A DNA stretch of 64,000 nt from Pantoea sp. RIT-PI-b (GTDB taxonomy: Bacteria > Pseudomonadota > Gammaproteobacteria > Enterobacterales > Enterobacteriaceae), in NCBI RefSeq assembly GCF_001187905.1, contig NZ_LGIS01000033.1:186001-250000 (forward strand). The letters run 5' to 3'. The position numbers and the translations under genes were made by a program. The notes under the pieces are model-generated. The model saw nothing but the letters and a program-made list of their open reading frames with translations, made no database searches and had not been told where the DNA came from. This document shows positions 8,737 through 16,749 of the stretch, one piece after another. Numbering within the stretch: position 1 is the stretch's first letter; each line of letters begins with the position of its first letter.

Positions 8737-8751
8737 TAGACGACCGGTCTA
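8737..8751. promoter_or_regulatory. TAGAC-type palindrome, site 1
   Basis: TAGACGACCGGTCTA has TAGAC/GTCTA half-sites separated by 5 bp. Near-identical sites occur at 8882, 10978 and, degenerately, 10906, all upstream of oxidative/electrophile enzyme genes. The shape resembles operators of TetR-type regulators such as NemR that control Old Yellow Enzyme genes. The cognate regulator is not adjacent. Confidence 0.6.
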
Positions 8752-8881
8752 ATTGATGTTAGTTTGGTTTCACGGCAACTGTCAGGGCAAACGAGGTTGC
8801 TTAAAATCGGGGGCAATTGCATAGCCATCAGGTTTAAGCAAAGCAACCGTCAGCACCAGGACAGGAAATGCAGCAAGTTAA

Positions 8882-8896
8882 TAGACGACTGGTCTA
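8882..8896. promoter_or_regulatory. TAGAC-type palindrome, site 2
   Basis: TAGACGACTGGTCTA differs from site 1 by a single base at the centre and lies 37 bp before the DJ-1/PfpI gene start, where a repressor would block the promoter. Sites 1 and 2 are 145 bp apart. Confidence 0.65.
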
Positions 8897-8932
8897 ATTG
8901 AATATCACTTATCGACATACTGGAGAATGACA

Positions 8933-9613
8933 ATGAAAGTTTTAATGGTACTGACCTCACACGACACGCTGGGCAACACCGGCCGTAAAACCGGCTTCTG
9001 GCTCGAAGAGCTGGCCGCTCCTTACTACGCCTTTAAGGACGCCGGTGCGGAAATCGTGCTGGCCTCACCGAAGGGGGGTAACCCACCGCTGGATCCAAAA
9101 AGCAATGAGCCGGACTTCCAGACCGAGCTTACGCACCGCTTTGAAGCCGATACTGACGCCATGGCGCAGCTGGCGACCACCGTCCGCCTCGACAGTGTGT
9201 CTCAGGCCGAGTTCGATACCGTGTTTTATCCGGGTGGCCACGGTCCGCTGTGGGACCTGGCGGAAGATAAGGATTCTATCGCGCTAATTGAATCTTTCTT
9301 TGCCGCTTCAAAAAACGTGGCGTTCGTCTGCCATGCACCTGGCGTACTGCGTCACGTAAAAACGCCGGAAGGCAGACCGCTGGTCGAAGGACGCAAGGTC
9401 ACCGGCTTCACTAACACTGAAGAAGAGGCGGTAGGCCTGACCCACGTGGTGCCATTCCTGGTCGAGGATGAGCTGATTGCGAAGGGCGGTATTTATTCCA
9501 AAGGCGCGGACTGGAGCTCTTATGTGGTCACGGATGGTCTTTTGATCACCGGTCAGAACCCGACCTCATCAGCAGCAACCGCAGCGCAGCTGATCAAACA
9601 GCTGGCACAGTGA
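8933..9613 (+). CDS. DJ-1/PfpI-family type 1 glutamine amidotransferase-like protein
   Basis: A 226-residue protein of the DJ-1/PfpI superfamily, HchA-like subgroup. It shows the conserved Glu-bearing segment GRKTGFWLEELAAPYYAF, the flavodoxin-like strand FDTVFYPGGHGPLWDL, and the nucleophile elbow with Cys in VAFVCHAPGVL (about residue 135), followed by GRKVTGFTNTEEEAVGL. Relatives act on methylglyoxal or glycated products or are stress-induced hydrolases. The ATG at 8933 is preferred over 8927 because GGAG is 7 nt upstream. Two TAGAC palindromes precede it, placing it in the same presumed regulon as the Old Yellow Enzyme gene downstream. Confidence 0.88.
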   Translation: MKVLMVLTSHDTLGNTGRKTGFWLEELAAPYYAFKDAGAEIVLASPKGGNPPLDPKSNEPDFQTELTHRFEADTDAMAQLATTVRLDSVSQAEFDTVFYPGGHGPLWDLAEDKDSIALIESFFAASKNVAFVCHAPGVLRHVKTPEGRPLVEGRKVTGFTNTEEEAVGLTHVVPFLVEDELIAKGGIYSKGADWSSYVVTDGLLITGQNPTSSAATAAQLIKQLAQ

Positions 9614-9704
9614 TATGACTCCGGCCGGCTGCGGGGGATTGCCCAGCAACTCTCTCAGCACCCGGTACAGCAAACTCAACCTGTTTATGAAAGAGAGATA
9701 AAAA

Positions 9705-10460
9705 ATGTTCAAAAAAACTGTCGCTTCAGCCGCTTTAAGCCTGGTTCTGTCTGTCTATGCTCAGTCATCGCTGGCCGAGCCGGTTAAAAATATCGTTCTG
9801 GTCCATGGGGCTTTCGTTGATGGCTCCGGCTGGAACCCGATCGCCCGCATTCTGCATAAAGAGGGCTACAAGGTGTCGATTGTTCAGGAGCCGCAAACCT
9901 CCCTGGCAGACGACGTGGCCGCAACAAAACGCGTACTGAAAATGCAGAGTGGCAAAACGCTGCTGGTCGGACACAGCTACGGCGGCATGATTATCAGCGA
10001 TGCGGGTAATGATCCGTCGGTGGCAGGGCTGGTCTACATCGCAGCGATGCAGCCGGAAAAAGGGGACTCGCTGCTGAGCCTGGCAAAAAAATACCCGCCC
10101 GCCGCGCATTCGATTGCTGAAACGGACGATCATTTCCTCTATCTGAAACCTGAGTCGTTCCACGCGGACTTTGCCGCCGATCTGCCGGAAAAAGAGACCG
10201 CGCTACTGGCACAGTCTCAGGTCATGCCCGCGGTGGCGGCCTTCAGTGCGACAGCTGGCGAACCGGCGTGGAAGCATAAGCCGAGCTGGGCTGTGGTAGC
10301 GACGGAAGACCGCGCCATCAACCCGCAGCTGGAACGTTTTATGGCCGAGCGTGCCGGCAGCAAGGTGACCGAACTGAAAGGTAACCACGCAATTTATGCC
10401 TCACAGCCCGGTAAGATTGCGGCCGTGATTGAAAAGGCAGCACAGAGTTTGTCGCACTAA
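9705..10460 (+). CDS. Exported alpha/beta hydrolase
   Basis: A 251-residue alpha/beta-fold hydrolase with a cleavable Sec signal peptide at residues 1-24 (ending SSLAEP), so it should act in the periplasm. The oxyanion motif is LVHGAFVDGSGW, the nucleophile is Ser in GHSYGG (about residue 91), and the catalytic His is in GNHAIY near the C-terminus. It resembles the salicylate-esterase/hydroxynitrile lyase-like group, for which the physiological ester is usually unknown. It follows the DJ-1-like gene by about 90 bp with AGAGAG upstream of the ATG and may share its transcript. Confidence 0.82.
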   Translation: MFKKTVASAALSLVLSVYAQSSLAEPVKNIVLVHGAFVDGSGWNPIARILHKEGYKVSIVQEPQTSLADDVAATKRVLKMQSGKTLLVGHSYGGMIISDAGNDPSVAGLVYIAAMQPEKGDSLLSLAKKYPPAAHSIAETDDHFLYLKPESFHADFAADLPEKETALLAQSQVMPAVAAFSATAGEPAWKHKPSWAVVATEDRAINPQLERFMAERAGSKVTELKGNHAIYASQPGKIAAVIEKAAQSLSH

Positions 10461-10554
10461 ATGTTCGTAACTTAACGCCGGAGCCACTAAACGGTCCCGG
10501 CCAAAAAATTCTCTCTACTACTCAAACCACTTTACTGACTGAAAGGAAAATATC

Positions 10555-10815
10555 ATGAAAATCATGACTAAAGCTGTTGCACTGTTCGCCATCTCTACCG
10601 CTTCATTACCTGCATTTGCCGCTAATCAGGTTCAGGATCAACCTGCTGGCGAGCAACGTATCGGCGTTATCTCAGCCTCGGCTGCCGGAAGCAATCTGAG
10701 TGAGCTGATAAACCGACTCGATGCGAAAGCGACAGCCGAAGGTGCCGGATCCTATCGCGTGGTTTCTGCCGGCGGTCGCAATTATCTTTACGGCACGGCG
10801 GAAATTTACAAGTAA
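10555..10815 (+). CDS. DUF1471 (BhsA/McbA/YdgH-like) small periplasmic protein
   Basis: An 86-residue secreted protein with a signal peptide at residues 1-22 (ending LPAFAAN) and a DUF1471 domain: IGVISASAAGSNLSELINRL, then an ADKA-like helix and the terminal YLYGTAEIYK. Enteric DUF1471 proteins are induced by stress, biofilm growth or acid and act at the cell surface by unknown means. It may be the last gene of the 8.9-10.8 kb group. A related but shorter peptide is encoded at 31968. Confidence 0.85.
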   Translation: MKIMTKAVALFAISTASLPAFAANQVQDQPAGEQRIGVISASAAGSNLSELINRLDAKATAEGAGSYRVVSAGGRNYLYGTAEIYK

Positions 10816-10905
10816 GCATGAGGTATCAGTGTTGGAATCTAGCGGGTGGGCTATATCACCTGAGCTGAAAATCTTCATCACGGGGAAATTTCCGGATGTA
10901 TTTAC

Positions 10906-10920
10906 TAGTCGACTGATCTC
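10906..10920. promoter_or_regulatory. Degenerate TAGAC-type palindrome, site 3
   Basis: TAGTCGACTGATCTC keeps most positions of the TAGAC-N5-GTCTA motif and lies 72 bp upstream of the well-conserved site 4. Taken alone it is weak; its spacing with site 4 echoes the paired arrangement before the DJ-1-like gene. Confidence 0.4.
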
Positions 10921-10977
10921 GTTGTTGGTTGATTGAAGAGATGAAAATAGCCGATCGGCCTAGGGTTACGTTATTAC

Positions 10978-10992
10978 TAGTCGACCGGTCTA
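10978..10992. promoter_or_regulatory. TAGAC-type palindrome, site 4
   Basis: TAGTCGACCGGTCTA differs from site 1 in one base and lies 36 bp before the Old Yellow Enzyme start, almost the same distance as site 2 from its gene. This equal placement supports a common repressor for the two transcription units. Confidence 0.65.
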
Positions 10993-11027
10993 ATGTGATT
11001 TTTTTGCAGAGATACTGGAGAATAGAA

Positions 11028-12185
11028 ATGCAACATGAAGCGCTGTTTCATCCGATAAATCTCGGTCCCTATACCCTGAAAAACCGGATTGTATTCCCTC
11101 CACTGACGCGCCAGCGCAGCGGCCAGCCTGGCGATCTGCCAACCGGCCTGATGGCAGAATATTATCAGCAACGTGCCGGCGCGGGCTTTATGGTCAGCGA
11201 AGGAACTCAGATTGAACCGCGCGGTCAGGGTTATGCCTGGACACCGGGCATTTACAGCGAAGCGCAGATTGAGGGATGGCAAAAAGTCACGGATGCCGTG
11301 CACGCCAGCAGAGGTGTGATATTCGCCCAGCTCTGGCACGTTGGCCGCGTTTCCCATACGTCACTGCAACCTGAAAATGGCGCACCGCTGGCACCGTCGG
11401 CCATTCAGGCTGAAAAAGTTAAGGCATTTATTGAAACTGGGCCAGGGACCGGAACTCTCGTTTCACCCTCCGCGCCGCGTGAATTGGGAATCGCGGACAT
11501 TCAGGAACTGGTTGAGCTTTACGTTCAGGCTGCCAGAAACGCGATTCGTGCCGGCTTTGATGGCGTGGAAATCCATGCGGCCAACGGCTACCTGGTGAAC
11601 CAGTTTATTTCTGAACATGCCAATCATCGTCAGGATGCTTACGGCGGCTCACTCGAAAACCGTCTGCGGTTCCTGCGTGAAATTGTGCAAGCTGTCAGCG
11701 CGGCTGTCGGTGCCAATCGCCTCGGTGTGCGATTCACCCCGTTATTTACCAGTACCGACGAAGATCGCGTTTATATCGGTCTGGTGGAGAGCGATCCGCA
11801 TACGACCTACGTGGAAGCGGTGAAAGTCCTCGAAAGCGCAGGCGTTGCCTACGTTTCAATTGCTGAAGCGGACTGGGACAACGCACCGGATATGCCAGAG
11901 GCCTTCCGACGTGAGATACGCCGTGTGTTCAGTGGCCGCATCATTTATGCCGGACGTTACACGGCAGAGCGTGCAGAAAAAATGATCCGCAGCAATTATG
12001 CCGATCTGATTGCGTTTGGCAGACCCTTTGTGGCGAACCCTGACTTACCAGCACGGATTGCCAACGGCTGGCCGCTTAACGCGCTAAATGCCGCGCGTCT
12101 CTACGGTGGTTCTGAGGAAGGTTTTACTGATTATCCAGTTTACCCACCTGCAACGTCAGTAATGAAGGAGAATACCCATGAATAA
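11028..12185 (+). CDS. Old Yellow Enzyme-family alkene reductase, NemA-like
   Basis: A 385-residue FMN flavoprotein of the Old Yellow Enzyme family. Visible features are the N-terminal NRIVFPPLTRQRS, FAQLWHVGRVSH, the substrate-binding His/Asn pair in EIHAANGYLVNQFI, the YGGS-x-ENR phosphate/FMN segment and GRPFVANPDLPARI near the end. It reduces activated C=C bonds in enones, maleimides or nitro compounds using NAD(P)H. The long reading frame opens at 10929, but the ATG at 11028 has CTGGAG upstream and the right N-terminus. The stop overlaps the next gene, an SDR, by 8 nt, so the two are translationally coupled. It lies behind a TAGAC palindrome. Confidence 0.92.
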   Translation: MQHEALFHPINLGPYTLKNRIVFPPLTRQRSGQPGDLPTGLMAEYYQQRAGAGFMVSEGTQIEPRGQGYAWTPGIYSEAQIEGWQKVTDAVHASRGVIFAQLWHVGRVSHTSLQPENGAPLAPSAIQAEKVKAFIETGPGTGTLVSPSAPRELGIADIQELVELYVQAARNAIRAGFDGVEIHAANGYLVNQFISEHANHRQDAYGGSLENRLRFLREIVQAVSAAVGANRLGVRFTPLFTSTDEDRVYIGLVESDPHTTYVEAVKVLESAGVAYVSIAEADWDNAPDMPEAFRREIRRVFSGRIIYAGRYTAERAEKMIRSNYADLIAFGRPFVANPDLPARIANGWPLNALNAARLYGGSEEGFTDYPVYPPATSVMKENTHE

Positions 12186-12917
12186 CGGTATCGAAGGCAA
12201 AGTCATTCTTATCACCGGCGGTAATTCGGGTATTGGTGCTGAAGTTGCTCGACTGTTGGCGATGCGGGGCGCAAAAATCGCCGTTGCGGCACGTAGACAG
12301 TCAAAAACGGATCAGGTTGTACAGGAGATTACCGACGGCGGTCATGTCGCCCGCGGTTATCAGCTGGATGTTACCGATAAGCACCAGTTTGAAGCCGTCG
12401 TCGCAGAGGTGGTCAGCGATTTTGGCCAGCTGGACGTGCTGATTAATAACGCGGGTCTGATGCCGATCCGCCCTATGTCTGAAGTGAATACTGACGAATG
12501 GGATGCCATGATCGACGTCAACCTGAAAGGGACACTTTATGGTATCGCCGCTGCGCTGCCGCGCTTTCAGGCTCAGGAGAGTGGACATATCATTAACCTG
12601 AGTTCAGTGGCGGGCATCAAAGTCTTTGCGCCTGGAGGCACGGTGTACTCCGGAACGAAATTTGCGGTCAGAGCCATATCGGATGGTCTGCGTCAGGAGA
12701 TAGGCGGCAACATCCGCGTCACCTGTATTGAACCCGGTGCGGTGGAGAGTGATTTAAAATACTCCACGACCGGCACGGCCGCCGAAAATGTTCTGGCGTT
12801 CTAAAACAGGCTATCCCTGCCTCGTCGGTAGCGCGGGCCATTGCGTTTGCGATTGAACAGCCTGCGGACGTAGACATTAATGAAATCGTGCTTCGCCCGA
12901 CTCGTCAGGAGTTCTGA
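12178..12917 (+). pseudogene. Short-chain dehydrogenase with a frameshift near its 3' end
   Basis: The first 208 codons encode a classical SDR: cofactor loop ITGGNSGIGAEVARL, NNAG, and the Ser/Tyr/Lys triad (LSSVAGI, VYSGTKFAV). The frame stops at 12804 right after NVLAF. In the next frame the sequence continues QAIPASSVARAIAFAIEQPA and ends with LRPTRQEF and a TGA at 12915, which is exactly the C-terminus expected for this SDR group (about 246 residues). One base appears to be missing at about 12800 in TTCTAAAACAG; adding it restores AFY/L-K-QAIPA. The catalytic core is intact, so the truncated protein might retain some activity. A sequencing error is the main alternative. Confidence 0.8.
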
Positions 12918-13568
12918 CCGCTTCACGATGGCTGCCGCTGCAGCTAATTGTTCAGCCGGCCCAGTATATGGGCCGCAGCGTCAGGAGATAAGCTGTCAGG
13001 ATACCTGACAGAGTATTTTTGCCATCAGGTACAGAAACGTTGGCATATCCGTGCTGAAGGAGAAATCGGGGTTTATCGCCTTGCGGGCAATCAGTCCGTC
13101 AATACCCTTCCTGGTCCAATCATTACCACATGCCTGGCCTTCCAGCCCGTAGCACCGAGGGCACTCGTAATCTAAATAGCAGCATTAGATTTGGGTGCTC
13201 CGGCCGATCCGGGTTTTCAGGCATTAATGGCAGTCGATATAGCCACCTGAATTTTAAATTTTCGGTGGTACTTTCTCTCCCGAAGTTTTCCGGAATGTCA
13301 GTAAATGCCTGCAGTTACACGTCTTTCTCTGGTGGGCCCGCGCATAATTAAGCATATCGGAATGTCAGCCAGCGCCATTTATGTGCAGACCAGCACCTGA
13401 ATCGGCGCAGCTTCTCGAAACAGCGTGGAGGGGCCTTGGACGTCTTGTTCATTACTCAACGCCACGTCCGCTTTTAAAACGCGCAAGCACTCGCACGTCC
13501 TTACAAACTCAATGGTTGTTGATTAATTCTGAAACTGATTTTTTTCACACTCGCCAGCAGGGGGAAGG
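12918..13568. other. 650-bp stretch without a convincing gene
   Basis: Only short frames without family features were found here. The stretch holds the hairpin at 12993-13011 and an inverted repeat AATCTAA/TTAGATT at 13169-13175 and 13185-13191 with a 9-nt loop, flanked by imperfectly pairing GGCAC/GTGCTC. The last part, AT-rich from about 13520, probably holds the promoter of the glycosyltransferase gene, with GGGGGAAGG before its ATG. No recognisable gene remnant was seen. Confidence 0.5.
12993..13011 (+). terminator. Putative terminator of the OYE-SDR operon
   Basis: CTGTCAGG-ATA-CCTGACAG is a perfect 8-bp stem with a 3-nt loop, followed by AGTATTTTT. It lies 76 nt after the restored SDR stop codon. 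Confidence 0.55.
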
Positions 13569-14735
13569 ATGAAGATTATCGTGGGGGGGAAGGGCTACCC
13601 GGAAAAGAGAAACATCATCACAGACCCTTCACATCGCTATCTGGATTACCGGTCCAGAAACATCTGGACCTGGATCAACGTCATACGGCAGCGCTTGCTG
13701 CACCAAAATAAACTCTTTATTTTCCGCCCGCTGCCCCTGATGTCTTCAGTTGATGCGGACATTATCCACCTTTTCAACGAAGTCTCTTCGGGCCCTGGCG
13801 ACTGGGTAGCGACCTTTGAAACCGAACTGCCTCGTGTTCTGCCCGTCGGTGGAATAGTGAAATTTGACAATCCCGAGCTGGCGCGCGAACTCCGGTATGT
13901 TTGCTCTTCGCGCTGCAAAGGCATCATCGCTATCTCAGAAGCTACACGGCAAATCCAGCTGCGGCTGCTGGAGCATTTTCCCAGAGAGCAGGCCATCATC
14001 GGGCCTAAACTGCACGTACTGCACCCCCCGCAGCCGGTGATACAGGAAAAAAACGCTACGGTTCAGGAAGGTCCGCTGACTTTTATCTTCGTGGGTAAGG
14101 AGTTCTATCGCAAGGGAGGGGCTGAAGTTGTTCTGGCCGTTAGCCAGCTGTTAAGGGAAAACATGATAAGCATGAACGACGTGCGCGTAAATATGGTGGG
14201 GGATCCTGGCAGGACGCATAACGTGGCCCACCAGGAATTTCAGGACGATGCCGCTTTTCGGGCAAGCATAGAGAACACGCTACGTGAATGCCCGATATTC
14301 CGGCACCATACATCGCTCAGCAACGACGCGGTGCTGGAGCTGATTAAGACCTCTGACGTTGGGCTACTTCCCACCTGGCAGGAGACCTACGGTTTTTCCG
14401 TTCTGGAAATGCAGGCCTGCGGCTGCCCGGTGATTACGACTAACGTCAGAGCCCTGCCGGAAATCAATCCGGAAAATGCCGGCTGGCTTATCCGCTGCCC
14501 CCTGAACAGTATGTCGGAGCTGACGGTAGGAGCGCTCAGCGACAAAACGGTACTGAGAAGCGCCATCGTTAGTCAGCTGAAAGCCCACATTTTGCAGATC
14601 ATCAGCGACAGAAAAGCCGTCAAAGATCGTTCTATACAGTCTGTCGCGCGCATCCGTCGAGAGCACGATCCGGTGGTGTTCAGAGAGCGGCTCAGTGCGA
14701 TATATAGGGATTTTGACCCAGAAAAAAAGAAATAA
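13569..14735 (+). CDS. GT4-like glycosyltransferase
   Basis: A 388-residue protein with a GT-B type C-terminal domain. It shows LTFIFVGKEFYRKGG at about residue 175, the segment VGLLPTWQETYGFSVLEMQ with the conserved E-x7-E pattern at about residues 275-290, and ACGCPVITTNVRALPEI. The N-terminal half is less conserved, as usual for acceptor domains. It would transfer a sugar from a nucleotide-activated donor to an unknown acceptor. No other polysaccharide genes are nearby, so it seems a single-gene acquisition. Its stop is 4 nt from the convergent CtaG-like gene. Confidence 0.8.
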   Translation: MKIIVGGKGYPEKRNIITDPSHRYLDYRSRNIWTWINVIRQRLLHQNKLFIFRPLPLMSSVDADIIHLFNEVSSGPGDWVATFETELPRVLPVGGIVKFDNPELARELRYVCSSRCKGIIAISEATRQIQLRLLEHFPREQAIIGPKLHVLHPPQPVIQEKNATVQEGPLTFIFVGKEFYRKGGAEVVLAVSQLLRENMISMNDVRVNMVGDPGRTHNVAHQEFQDDAAFRASIENTLRECPIFRHHTSLSNDAVLELIKTSDVGLLPTWQETYGFSVLEMQACGCPVITTNVRALPEINPENAGWLIRCPLNSMSELTVGALSDKTVLRSAIVSQLKAHILQIISDRKAVKDRSIQSVARIRREHDPVVFRERLSAIYRDFDPEKKK

Positions 14736-14739
14736 AACG

Positions 14740-15555
14740 TCACTCTTCATTGCGCGCACGCGCAACTCTGGTTGCCATGAAAACAGGCAATACACTGCGC
14801 TGCCTGAACCAGGCCGCAAAGAAACCTGTCACCAGCAAGAGTTCAGCCAGATCACCGCCGTAGTACATCCATTGTGCCGCAGACTGCGCCTCATCGAGGC
14901 TGCCAGACATCCCCTGTGGATATCCGTATCCGTACATCAATTTGCCAAGAACAGCATGCGCCGCTGTTGCCAGAAAAACGACCACCAGTCGCAAACTTCT
15001 TGAGGGACGATGAGGTGCCGGATCGGGCCCGGCAATGGACCAGGTAAACAGATAGCCAGACAGAACAAAATGCAGATGCATTAGTACAAATAAAACCGGA
15101 TGGGACATGCTCAGACTAAACAAAGGCGTGAGGTAAAGCAGATACATTCCGCCGATATCCAGAATGGCTGCGGTGACGGGATGAATAAGCAGTCTGATCG
15201 GTGGCAACCGCATAATATTCATGAACCGGTGTGCCCCCGATTTCGTCAGACTCAGGATTAGCAGCGTGCCGGGTGCACCGAACACTAATCCGAGCGGGCC
15301 AAACATCCCCAGCAACAGGTGCTGAAACATATGACCGCGCAGATCATGATGCGCCCAGTGCGCGACCGGCGGCAGTACGGCTATCACAATTAGCATGATG
15401 CCCGCAGTGAAACTCGCCATGCGCCAGCCGCTCCATCCTGATGCCTCACGCCTGCGAAAGGCGGCTATGGCATAGAGGCACAGCAGACACAGTGGAAAGA
15501 GGGTAAGCAACAAGACCAGCACAGAGGAACCCGGAGGTGGGCCATGATGGATCAT
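14740..15555 (-). CDS. CtaG-family (caa3-type) cytochrome oxidase assembly-like membrane protein
   Basis: A 271-residue polytopic membrane protein with about seven hydrophobic segments. It has the features of the caa3_CtaG family: LPPVAHWAHHDLRGHMFQHLLLGMFGPLGLVFGAP and MHLHFVLSGYLFTWSIAGPDP, rich in His residues that in relatives bind copper or help heme-copper oxidase assembly. No oxidase subunit genes are near. The frame extends upstream to 15642, but the ATG at 15555 is preferred: it forms an ATGA overlap with the stop of the preceding DUF2243 gene, with GGAGG just upstream, which implies translational coupling. Confidence 0.85.
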   Translation of the reverse strand: MIHHGPPPGSSVLVLLLTLFPLCLLCLYAIAAFRRREASGWSGWRMASFTAGIMLIVIAVLPPVAHWAHHDLRGHMFQHLLLGMFGPLGLVFGAPGTLLILSLTKSGAHRFMNIMRLPPIRLLIHPVTAAILDIGGMYLLYLTPLFSLSMSHPVLFVLMHLHFVLSGYLFTWSIAGPDPAPHRPSRSLRLVVVFLATAAHAVLGKLMYGYGYPQGMSGSLDEAQSAAQWMYYGGDLAELLLVTGFFAAWFRQRSVLPVFMATRVARARNEE

Positions 15556-16040
15556 CTCCTCCAAAGGGTAGCCTCCGTTCTTCGTGCACGTCGGTACAGG
15601 AGCCAGCCAGCTAACAGCATCAGCAGTCCCGCGCCATTCCACACCAGGTCATAGATCCATAAATCATCCACATAGCGTATCTGATGAAGTCTGAATAGCT
15701 TGTGGTCAACAATGCCGTCGAATATCTGAAAACCTCCCAGACCCGTAAAGAAACCGGACCATGCAGACAATCTGCACAGGCTCTGGGCACGGATAAGGTT
15801 AAGCATCAAGAAGGCGCCTGCCACAAAGGCGATTAGTTCGGCAGAATGTAGTAACCCATCGGAAAACAGACCATAAGCGGGAGTGCCCCAGTCAAAGAAG
15901 TGATGCCAGGCCAGCAGCTGATGAAATATGATCTCATCAACTGATGCCATCACGCCAATACCCAGCGGAACGGCAGAGAGGAAAGAACGTTTAAGGTCGC
16001 GATATTGAGTCCGGTTGGTTAATGACAAATCAGTCTCCAT
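15552..16040 (-). CDS. DUF2243 membrane protein
   Basis: A 162-residue membrane protein with four predicted hydrophobic segments and the DUF2243 pattern: FHQLLAWHHFFDWGTPAYGLFSDGLLHSAELIA, then GGFQIFDGIVDHKLFRLHQIR. DUF2243 genes are commonly paired with CtaG-like genes, as here, where the 3' end overlaps the ctaG-like start by 4 nt. The His-rich loops suggest metal or heme handling in the membrane, but the function is not established. Confidence 0.85.
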   Translation of the reverse strand: METDLSLTNRTQYRDLKRSFLSAVPLGIGVMASVDEIIFHQLLAWHHFFDWGTPAYGLFSDGLLHSAELIAFVAGAFLMLNLIRAQSLCRLSAWSGFFTGLGGFQIFDGIVDHKLFRLHQIRYVDDLWIYDLVWNGAGLLMLLAGWLLYRRARRTEATLWRR

Positions 16041-16104
16041 GAAGGGGGGTTACAGGTGAACTCAGACTGGGTTGTACCAGCCGGGCATGGAACTGAAGGT
16101 CTGC

Positions 16105-16338
16105 TCAGGATTTCTTTTTATGCCATTTAACGTCGCTGCCTTTTTCGTACGTATGCTTGACTGCAGCCCAGGCCACTTTATGTGACACTTCTTCCCGCGA
16201 GCTGTCATCCTTACGGTCTTTTTTATCTTTATACTCATCCCACGCGCTGTTAAAAGCCGCAAGGTAAATATCCTGCGCATGTGCAGGAAGGACATGTCTG
16301 ACGCTGTCTGGCAGGGAGTCTCGTGATTTATAGGGCAT
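16105..16338 (-). CDS. ChaB-family protein
   Basis: A 77-residue soluble protein with the ChaB pattern SRDSLPDSVRHVLPAHAQDIYLAAFNSAWDEY and the later VAWAAVKHTYEKG. E. coli ChaB is encoded next to the ChaA cation antiporter and is a putative regulator of it, but here no antiporter is adjacent. It lies 64 nt upstream of the DUF2243-ctaG pair on the same strand and may be in one transcript. The Lys/Asp-rich C-terminal part is typical. Confidence 0.85.
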   Translation of the reverse strand: MPYKSRDSLPDSVRHVLPAHAQDIYLAAFNSAWDEYKDKKDRKDDSSREEVSHKVAWAAVKHTYEKGSDVKWHKKKS

Positions 16339-16749
16339 ATAGGTCTTCCTCTGATGAGAGACTTAAGCCTGGTTCACTTGAGATAAATTTCAATGTCCAC
16401 GTATGCGATTGAGGTCAATGTTGTAGGGCCTGGATTTCGCACCTGAGGTAGTTTGATCATCCGGCATGTAACAATCATAGCTGTTCAAAGAGTAATGCTG
16501 ATGATTCACCGATATGAGCAATAATTAAGAAGTAACAACATATAAGTTTGCTGACCCTATGATTTGCTTCCAGTCAGTAATGAGCGGCCTGTGCATTTAA
16601 TGAGTTTTGCTCATCTTATTCATAAACATCTGCAGATTGAACAAGTCTGCCATTATCGGGCTCATTGTCCGCTATGAGCAAAAGCGGACGTTGAACCTGT
16701 AGATGAATTTCACATAACAGCATTTAGGATTTCTGTACGTACACTTCCC
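16339..16749. other. 410-bp gap with one hairpin repeat
   Basis: No coding frame is supported. The right part carries one B-type hairpin of the dispersed repeat (16667-16689), and the left part should hold the promoter of chaB on the minus strand. AATGAGCGG and TTGCTCAT words in between may be decayed repeat sequence. Confidence 0.5.
16667..16689 (+). repeat. Dispersed hairpin repeat, B unit
   Basis: GTCCGCT and AGCGGAC pair perfectly around the 9-nt loop ATGAGCAAA. The same stem with a TGAGCGA-type loop recurs in other intergenic gaps between 19 and 39 kb, always in this orientation. A weaker GCAGA/TCTGC hairpin lies about 15 nt upstream where an A unit would be expected. Confidence 0.7.

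Noticed and set aside
12948..13351. Two short plus-strand frames in the gap before the glycosyltransferase
   Set aside because: No ribosome binding site, no domain features, and they cross a terminator-like hairpin and an inverted repeat.
13464..13495. A further copy of the hairpin repeat (ACGTCCGCTTTT)
   Set aside because: Only the left arm matches; loop and right arm do not.
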